A stretch of 64,000 nt of DNA from Chitinophaga sp. LS1 (GTDB lineage Bacteria > Bacteroidota > Bacteroidia > Chitinophagales > Chitinophagaceae): the NCBI RefSeq assembly GCF_034274695.1, contig NZ_CP128362.1:248001-312000 (forward strand). The letters run 5' to 3'. Shown here in pieces: positions 58,011 through 64,000 of the stretch. Position numbers and translations under genes: made by a program. The notes under the pieces were generated by a model. The model was not told the origin of the DNA, did no database searches, and saw only the letters and a program-made list of their open reading frames with translations. Each line of letters opens with the position of its first letter. Position 1 is the stretch's first letter.

Positions 58011-58373
58011 TTAAGCTTGTGGGGGGCGGAAGGTATCAGATAAAGGAGTATATGGTACAGTGCTCTGATAATATGCGATGAGTGGGGTGGATAGGGCGTA
58101 AGAACGGAAGTTGTACGAGTAGAGATCATCGATATACGACACCCCGTATTTTTCTTTTCCAGCCGTGCCGTTGTTCTGTTGCTGCTGGTCCCGTTCCAGT
58201 TGTTTCTTCAGCTGACATTTACCATTACAGTGCATTTCAGGTTTGTCCCTGTTTTCGCACAGTACGCTGGCAATATAGCCCTGGTTGATCTTATATCCAA
58301 GCACGATCAGGTACTGGCTACAGTTCTGTAGCAGTAATCCTGTAAAGAGCGCTATGAATAAAAAGTATCTCAC
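58011..58373 (-). CDS. Cys-rich small membrane protein, first gene of the TonB/BNR operon
   Basis: 120-aa protein starting with GTG (MRYFLFIALFTGLLL), a membrane anchor or signal sequence. Cys18, Cys39, Cys49 and Cys53 are present, the last three in LCENRDKPEMHCNGKCQLKK (C-x9-C-x3-C with an adjacent His). A Gln-rich linker and a Tyr/Ser/Pro-rich tail follow. Proteins with the CxNKxKPxxxCNGKCxLxK pattern recur in Bacteroidota beside TonB receptors. I recall copper-linked contexts, but no function is proven. The GTG lies 4 bases after a TAnnTTTG core, so the operon transcript should be leaderless. Confidence 0.7.
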   Translation of the reverse strand: MRYFLFIALFTGLLLQNCSQYLIVLGYKINQGYIASVLCENRDKPEMHCNGKCQLKKQLERDQQQQNNGTAGKEKYGVSYIDDLYSYNFRSYALSTPLIAYYQSTVPYTPLSDTFRPPQA

Positions 58374-58377
58374 GGGG

Positions 58378-58385
58378 CAAAAGTA
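58378..58385 (-). promoter_or_regulatory. Bacteroidota -7 promoter element (TACTTTTG) for the Cys/TonB/BNR operon
   Basis: TACTTTTG on the minus strand ends 4 bases before the GTG start at 58373. Confidence 0.6.
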
Positions 58386-58421
58386 GGTAAAATATTCACT
58401 TTTATTTATGACTTAACGCAT

Positions 58422-58458
58422 AAAAAAAAGCTTATGCCGTAAGACATAAGCTTTTTTA
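58422..58458. terminator. Terminator of sprA
   Basis: AAAAAAGCTTATG pairs with CATAAGCTTTTTT around an 8-base loop, 23 bases past the sprA stop. Confidence 0.85.
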
Positions 58459-58480
58459 TTATATGACCGGCGACCGGCTT

Positions 58481-61400
58481 TTATTGGGCGAGCATAAACC
58501 TTAATGTCAATCCCCCTCTCGTGCTCACTATCGGGTAAGCTGTAGAGATCACTGGTATCGTCTGCCTTCGGTCATAGAAGAACCGTAAGTTCAATCTATT
58601 ATTCACCACATAATCTATGGACGGCGCTATTCCTATCACCTTCTGTCCACTGGTCGGTATCACCAGGTCCGCATCCAGTTTATTATTCACCGTCTTATCA
58701 TCACGCACACTCAAATCCAATCTGAAGTTCATATCATTCGATACCTTCTTACCCGTCTGTTCACCAAAGAACTTAAACTTCACATTCCTGATACGATAGC
58801 TACCACCCATCGTGATCTCTGTAGAGCGCAGCTCGGTCAATTGATAATCGATCAGACTCAAACTCAGTGAACGGCTCTTCTTAAATTCCACACGCAGGTT
58901 CAGGCTGCTGGTAAATGTCATATCCAATCCGATCAATGGTGCAAACTGCTCTGTCATGGTCAGGTTCGGTACCAGGAAGTAAGGAATGTAGTTACCAGAC
59001 ACCGTATCAATGAATCCCGGGTAACCTGCCAGTCTTGGATCTTCATACAACAACGCAGAGTTGTAAGAACTCATGCTCAGGGAACCTACATATGCATGGG
59101 TGATAGAGAAGTTCGTAAAGAAGTTCTTGAACGGATCTAACTTAGCCAGACCATTGTAGGTCACCCGCCAGTTTGGACGAGGTATATAATTACTAAATGG
59201 ATTGCTACGCACATTTGCAGGACCACCATTCTTCAACAATCCAATCTTTTCCGGATCCTTACCAGTATATGCTGCAAGGAAGGCGGGAATCAACACATCC
59301 TGTGCATAACGGCTATAACCATATCGATACTCAGGATCCTTAGTATTGTACGTGGGTGTACCAGGAATGCTATTATAAGGATTAGATGCCGCCAACCGGT
59401 TAGAGATCGTTTTACGATAACGTTCAAAGTCCTGGAAAGTGGTTGTCGTTCCCGTCTCTGAATCTATCTTACCAAACATCGTCTTCACAGCTACATAAGA
59501 GATCTCAAATCCACCCGCATCATATGGGGTGAGGTGTTGGTACCCTGTAGAATCCATGTTCTTAAACAGCTCCGTATGCGTCTTTGTAAATGACTTGGTC
59601 ATACTCAGATCTATACGCCAGTCGTTATATGGCTCCAGCTGTGCCTGCACCTGCAGTCGCTGTGTGAACTGCTGCTGGAACTGTACGTTGAAGGTGGTAT
59701 CTGGTGTAATCAACCCTTTCTTCGCAAAGTCATCCAACCATGCTTTTGTCGGTTGCTGTCCAGTCACAAAACCTAAGCCCGGAGTAAAGTGTGCCCAGTT
59801 CATACCCAATGCCTTCGTACTATCTATATAACCCGGCAACTTCGTACCACTGTTTTCTGAGTAATCCACATTGATGCGTTTCAACATCAACAGTGGTTTC
59901 ATCACTGCTTTCAGAATGGGGGATATCTCTACATCAGTATTGGCTGGTGCTGCAGGCTGATTTTTGCCTGGTGGCTGTTTACTATTATTATTGTTTTGCG
60001 GTCGCTTCGTCGTCGATGTACTAAACTGTCGGAGGAACTTAGACCGGTTATACAGATCAGAGAATTTGAACTCTGCCATCACGGTTTTGTTCTGTGTATT
60101 CTCGATGGCATTACCCAGGTATTTAGCGAGTAATGAAGCACCCGTCCAGCGATAGTCAAAGCTATACCCCAATGCTACATTCGTCCAGCTGGTCAGTGGC
60201 AGTTTGGCAGTAGGCAGTGTATAAGTGATGTTCGCAGAATGATAGTAGTTCGTTGTTCTGCCCAGTTTAAAGAAGTTACGCCACATGGTATCTTTCTTTG
60301 CTGCAGTGTTCAACCTGCCTGTTGGCTCATCGATACGTGCGTTGTTCACCGCGTTGAAGTCAAGACTGATACTCCTGGTCAGGTCCCATTTCACACCATA
60401 ATACCTGTCGAACGTGAAGTACTTGTTATATGTTTCCGGTAACTTAAACGTACCATCACCACCAACGTTTCTGATACGTGTTGCACCAAACTGTCTGGTG
60501 ATGTCTGCCCTGAAACTAAGCAGAGAAGGTACATAGTTGAAGTTAAAGTCTTTCACCAGATCCAGCCATTTCGTTTTCGTCTTGAAGAGTTTTTTGAACG
60601 GCGTCACATATTTTGGCTGACCGGTAAAGGTATATCCTAAGCCACCTCTGTGCTTGGTGAGCACGTCATTTTCAATGATCGGTGAGTGGGCCAATGACTG
60701 AGAGAATGAATAACTGATGTCGAAGTTTTCCAGATCCCACAGGTGAAATTTCTTTCTATTCGGATTCACCCTGCGGATGTTGGTAAAGTTCAGACTCTTG
60801 ATAGAGGTAAAGGTTTCTGCAGCCTTGCGGATGGAGTCACGCTCATAGTCAGACTTCGCCATACGCATTTTATCTTTCAGCTTGATGTCGAGGTCATACG
60901 GATCATATTCCGGACGGCTCACGGCTCTTGAGTAACCTGCATATACAGGAATGACCAGCCCCATTTTCTTTGGTAAGAGTTTACCTAAGTCAAGGTTTGC
61001 AGCAGCATCGTATTGTGTATAGTTATCTCTGAAGCGTTCGTTCACACGTTGATCCAGGTTACCAAATCCGGCAGTATGCATATTCCCTGAAACCGTGACA
61101 GTACCCAGGTCCGCCAGTTGCAGATCCAGTCTACCCATACCTGCATAACCACCTTTTTCATCCAGCCCTGTCAATCGCAATTCATTGAACCAAACCTCAC
61201 CACTCTTCTTCAATCCATTATCCTTTGGATTCGTTACCCCCAACAGGATGGTACGTACATCACCCAGATTCGGATTACCGATTACGCTCATATAATTCGT
61301 ACCATCAGACTCTGTATATTTCACCAGTGCATTACAGCTAGCGCAATTATTACGACGCAATTTCAGATCGGTCAGTTTGCTCAGGAGGATATCCATATCA

Positions 61401-64000
61401 TTCACTTCCGGCCAGATATTAGTCGGGTTATTTGGCTGATCCCAGGTAGACACTTTCAATGGCACCTCGTACTCGTAATAGTTTTCAACGAAGTCACTAC
61501 CGATCCTCACAATTGCTCTCAGTTCGCCATCTTTCAGTGAGTTCTGATCTTCTATTGCTTCAGCATGCAGGTACATTTGTAAGTGCTTGTACTGACGCAG
61601 GTCCATACCCAGGTTCTTCGTTACACCACGGCTATCGCCATCTTCCAAACCAGTGAGCTGTATTGACATGGATTGTTCATTCAGCTGTAAGGTGGTATTG
61701 TTGGTACTCACAGTATTCTGACGTGTTACGCCAGGAGGCAGTACATAATTAATAGGTTTACGTGAAGAGTTCTCTTCGATGTTTACGGCAGTCAGGTTGA
61801 AAGAAGTGTTCCCATCGTTCGGAACAGGATCACCTGCCTGCAGTTTATAATTGTACTGACGCCATTGGTTACGCACCAGTTGCAGTTTACCAAAACGTAC
61901 TACAACAGAGTCCTGGAAGTTCGTGAGGAACATACGCATAAAGCGGATGGACTTGAAGTCAGGAATAGCGCCTACTTTCTTATCATATTTATCAATCGGC
62001 ACTTTGAACTGGTACCAGGTTTCAGTCGTCTTTCTGCCATCTGCCAGTGTTACATCTGCCTGAATCTTATCCACAATGTTGTTGGTACCTACTGCCATGT
62101 TTGGACGCAGGTTCACTCTATACTGGAAGTATTCTTCTGTTTCATTCAGCGTGTTATCCCTGTTCAGATCTTCTGTTTCAGGAATGTTTGTCGCTGCCAT
62201 GGAGTAAGTAGAATTATTAGATACAGGTGAGTTACCTTCAGGGTTGCTGTATCTCTTGTAACGGATCAGGATGTTGCCGCTATCATAATCACGGTAGTGT
62301 TTGTAGTCATCGTTCGCAGCATCCCTGGCAGCCTGTTGGTAGATGACAGAAGCAGTACCAAAGTTAGCCGCCAGCCTGGTCAGGTAATCTTTGTAGTATG
62401 TCTGTTCATAACTACTTTCCAGACCATCATAACCAACGTCCTGGTATTTACGGATGGCAGGGTCATTGTCGAATGCCTGGGTGATCTGCTGTTGGAATTT
62501 AGGCTGACGTCCCCATTCAGTAGAGTCAACTTTGTCCAGACCAGTAGTAGGATCCGGCATACCATTCTCGAAGAATTTATGAGAGTCTTTCAGTACGTCT
62601 TCAGATATATTACCGAGGTTGAAATACAACTGACCACCTGTACTATTTATATTATCGATAAAAGGATCCTGGATCCAGAATTCGATGAACTCTACGTTGC
62701 TGGTTTCAAAGTCACTGTTGTCCAGTGCACGCATGATACCACCCCATTTCTTCTGTGGATCTCTCAGTTTACCATTTGCATCCACACTATCCCTTCCCGC
62801 AGTAAAGTTGTAAGAACCTCTTTCTGTAGGATAATAGGCTAAGTCAAGGGTACTTAACTGTGCCTGACCGAAATCGGTGGACTTATTCGGGAATATTTCC
62901 TGCTGATACACCAAACGGGTACGATGATCAGACTGCACTGTTTTAGTAATACCATCAGGCAAACCAGATGAATTCGGGATCTGCAGCGTAGGTTCGATAA
63001 TGTACCAGGCTAATTTTGCCCTGTTTGCACCATACCTGAGCTGGTTATTCGCCTCTGATTCCGGGAACAATGTAACACCGCTGCTATCACTTGCCTGTGA
63101 AGGGGTAGATGCCAGTGCCCAGCTGGTAGCCGGATACTTCAGGTCATAACCACTCTGTGAACCTTCAAAGTCATCGATGTATACCTGTCCCTGACTACTA
63201 CCTGCTGCATTTACCAGTTTGCTGTGGCCTGGGAATAACTTAGCCACCTCACCTGTGAACATAATGTTGGAAGGGGTGGTACTATTAAAGTTCGGCAGTT
63301 TATTCAGGAGGCGTGTCAGTGCTTTGGAAGGAGAATTATAGTTCACATCGAAGCCGATCACCGTGTTCTTGATCGGGTCTTCTCCGTAGTTTACTTTCTG
63401 ATAGTAAGGTCGCTCACTCATACGGGCGATGGTAGAACCTACACTCAGTTTGTCATTGACCACATAGTCGAAACGGGTACCAAAGTAGTTACGCACCTGT
63501 GTTCCAAATGAAGCATTGTTTTCAAACTGTACATTGATCGCCTGCCCCGAAGCCAGCACACCTGAGTTCACGATCTTGATACGACCCAGGTTATAGTCAA
63601 TAATGTAGTCAACGTTTTCACGGAGCAACTGTCCACCCGCAGTTACAGTTACCGAACCCTGCGGAATGTTGTAACCACCTAACTGAATTTCGGAAGAGTT
63701 ACTGGATTTATAAGTACCCTTTAAGAGATAGCGGTTTAATTGCGGGAACTGTTGTGCGACAACCTTGATGGAGTCATACAACACCTTGAACATATATTGT
63801 TTCTCCAATGCCGGGTTTCCACCAAAGGCTTTCTGGATACCCTGTGCAAAAGGTTCCAGTTGTGGGAACATCACACGTCCTGTATTGGAGTTGATGGTAT
63901 ATCCTTCCACATAGTCAAACACCCCATCCGGTTGCGGGTCATTCTGGTTATTCAATCTATCCAGGTTCAGAACGGAGATCAATGGCGCACCGGCCCACTG
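58481..64000 (-). CDS. sprA: T9SS outer-membrane translocon protein SprA (5' end outside the window)
   Basis: 1839 codons are visible, with the frame open to the window edge (QWAGAPLISVLNLD at the edge), so the N-terminus is missing. SprA/Sov forms the 36-strand outer-membrane channel of the type IX secretion system and is normally about 2300-2500 residues. Characteristic stretches include VFDYVEGYTINSNTGRVMFP, YIDDFEGSQSGYDLKYPATS, VEFIEFWIQDPF and GEVWFNELRLTGLDEKGGYA. The long C-terminal barrel ends RGGLTLRFMLAQ. It exports the type A and type B cargo proteins seen elsewhere in the window. It is probably transcribed from upstream, outside the window, and ends at a strong terminator. Confidence 0.95.
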   Translation of the reverse strand, partial: QWAGAPLISVLNLDRLNNQNDPQPDGVFDYVEGYTINSNTGRVMFPQLEPFAQGIQKAFGGNPALEKQYMFKVLYDSIKVVAQQFPQLNRYLLKGTYKSSNSSEIQLGGYNIPQGSVTVTAGGQLLRENVDYIIDYNLGRIKIVNSGVLASGQAINVQFENNASFGTQVRNYFGTRFDYVVNDKLSVGSTIARMSERPYYQKVNYGEDPIKNTVIGFDVNYNSPSKALTRLLNKLPNFNSTTPSNIMFTGEVAKLFPGHSKLVNAAGSSQGQVYIDDFEGSQSGYDLKYPATSWALASTPSQASDSSGVTLFPESEANNQLRYGANRAKLAWYIIEPTLQIPNSSGLPDGITKTVQSDHRTRLVYQQEIFPNKSTDFGQAQLSTLDLAYYPTERGSYNFTAGRDSVDANGKLRDPQKKWGGIMRALDNSDFETSNVEFIEFWIQDPFIDNINSTGGQLYFNLGNISEDVLKDSHKFFENGMPDPTTGLDKVDSTEWGRQPKFQQQITQAFDNDPAIRKYQDVGYDGLESSYEQTYYKDYLTRLAANFGTASVIYQQAARDAANDDYKHYRDYDSGNILIRYKRYSNPEGNSPVSNNSTYSMAATNIPETEDLNRDNTLNETEEYFQYRVNLRPNMAVGTNNIVDKIQADVTLADGRKTTETWYQFKVPIDKYDKKVGAIPDFKSIRFMRMFLTNFQDSVVVRFGKLQLVRNQWRQYNYKLQAGDPVPNDGNTSFNLTAVNIEENSSRKPINYVLPPGVTRQNTVSTNNTTLQLNEQSMSIQLTGLEDGDSRGVTKNLGMDLRQYKHLQMYLHAEAIEDQNSLKDGELRAIVRIGSDFVENYYEYEVPLKVSTWDQPNNPTNIWPEVNDMDILLSKLTDLKLRRNNCASCNALVKYTESDGTNYMSVIGNPNLGDVRTILLGVTNPKDNGLKKSGEVWFNELRLTGLDEKGGYAGMGRLDLQLADLGTVTVSGNMHTAGFGNLDQRVNERFRDNYTQYDAAANLDLGKLLPKKMGLVIPVYAGYSRAVSRPEYDPYDLDIKLKDKMRMAKSDYERDSIRKAAETFTSIKSLNFTNIRRVNPNRKKFHLWDLENFDISYSFSQSLAHSPIIENDVLTKHRGGLGYTFTGQPKYVTPFKKLFKTKTKWLDLVKDFNFNYVPSLLSFRADITRQFGATRIRNVGGDGTFKLPETYNKYFTFDRYYGVKWDLTRSISLDFNAVNNARIDEPTGRLNTAAKKDTMWRNFFKLGRTTNYYHSANITYTLPTAKLPLTSWTNVALGYSFDYRWTGASLLAKYLGNAIENTQNKTVMAEFKFSDLYNRSKFLRQFSTSTTKRPQNNNNSKQPPGKNQPAAPANTDVEISPILKAVMKPLLMLKRINVDYSENSGTKLPGYIDSTKALGMNWAHFTPGLGFVTGQQPTKAWLDDFAKKGLITPDTTFNVQFQQQFTQRLQVQAQLEPYNDWRIDLSMTKSFTKTHTELFKNMDSTGYQHLTPYDAGGFEISYVAVKTMFGKIDSETGTTTTFQDFERYRKTISNRLAASNPYNSIPGTPTYNTKDPEYRYGYSRYAQDVLIPAFLAAYTGKDPEKIGLLKNGGPANVRSNPFSNYIPRPNWRVTYNGLAKLDPFKNFFTNFSITHAYVGSLSMSSYNSALLYEDPRLAGYPGFIDTVSGNYIPYFLVPNLTMTEQFAPLIGLDMTFTSSLNLRVEFKKSRSLSLSLIDYQLTELRSTEITMGGSYRIRNVKFKFFGEQTGKKVSNDMNFRLDLSVRDDKTVNNKLDADLVIPTSGQKVIGIAPSIDYVVNNRLNLRFFYDRRQTIPVISTAYPIVSTRGGLTLRFMLAQ

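Overview
The window looks like a chromosomal segment of a Bacteroidota bacterium, most probably a member of the Chitinophagaceae close to Chitinophaga. Four things point there. Several genes encode type IX secretion system (T9SS) parts or cargo: SprA, a PorE-like OmpA protein, PorP/SprF, three proteins with gliding-motility type B C-terminal domains and one type A tail. There is a TonB-receptor operon. About 18 genes have the Bacteroidota promoter core TAnnTTTG just upstream of the start. No start codon I examined depends on a clear Shine-Dalgarno sequence. I see no rRNA, tRNA, CRISPR array, transposase or prophage. Most of the window is core chromosome, with a few decayed or lineage-specific islands.

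Layout. 1-5.4 kb: tail of a T9SS cargo gene, an RlmI-type rRNA methyltransferase, grpE-dnaJ, a stand-alone RlmK-like methyltransferase and a glycosyltransferase. 5.4-13.3 kb, all on the minus strand: a second glycosyltransferase, a VWA-domain protein, hpt, a repeat-rich LysM glucosaminidase, an O-methyltransferase and a LOG-family protein, separated by intergenic tandem repeats. 13.3-19.6 kb: a long non-coding stretch, a small beta-barrel protein, and a PorP/SprF gene coupled to a giant SBBP/PKD cargo protein. 19.8-26 kb: recG, a eukaryote-type citrate synthase, an LptF/G permease and tgt. 26-30.5 kb: a GT2 glycosyltransferase, an unusual small transcription unit, rsmG, an ECF sigma factor with a small membrane protein and an HMA-like protein, a decayed gene tail, and an uncharacterised basic protein. 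30.7-46 kb: an M1 peptidase, rsmI, purS, pssA, an aminopeptidase P, pckA, folD, queE, the PorE-like gene, a class C acid phosphatase, dprA and guaB. 46-54 kb: lnt, an alpha/beta hydrolase, two paralogous type B cargo proteins and an SDR. 54-58.4 kb: a probable 48-aa gene and a three-gene operon (Cys-rich membrane protein, TonB receptor, BNR lipoprotein). 58.5 kb to the end: sprA, cut by the window edge.

How the genes work together. Housekeeping functions dominate: protein folding, rRNA and tRNA modification (RlmI, RlmK-like, RsmG, RsmI, Tgt, QueE), purine metabolism (hpt, purS, guaB), central carbon (citrate synthase, pckA) and envelope biogenesis (LptG, Lnt, PssA). On top of this lies a secretion theme: SprA is the outer-membrane T9SS channel, PorE-like and PorP/SprF are accessory parts, and the large PKD/CHU-type proteins are predicted substrates. 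The points most worth a second look are the near-leaderless promoters, the small unit at 27.3-27.6 kb with two overlapping frames, the Cys/TonB/BNR operon, the 48-aa gene, intergenic repeats that duplicate CDS 3' ends, exceptionally long perfect hairpins, and the mitochondrial-like citrate synthase.
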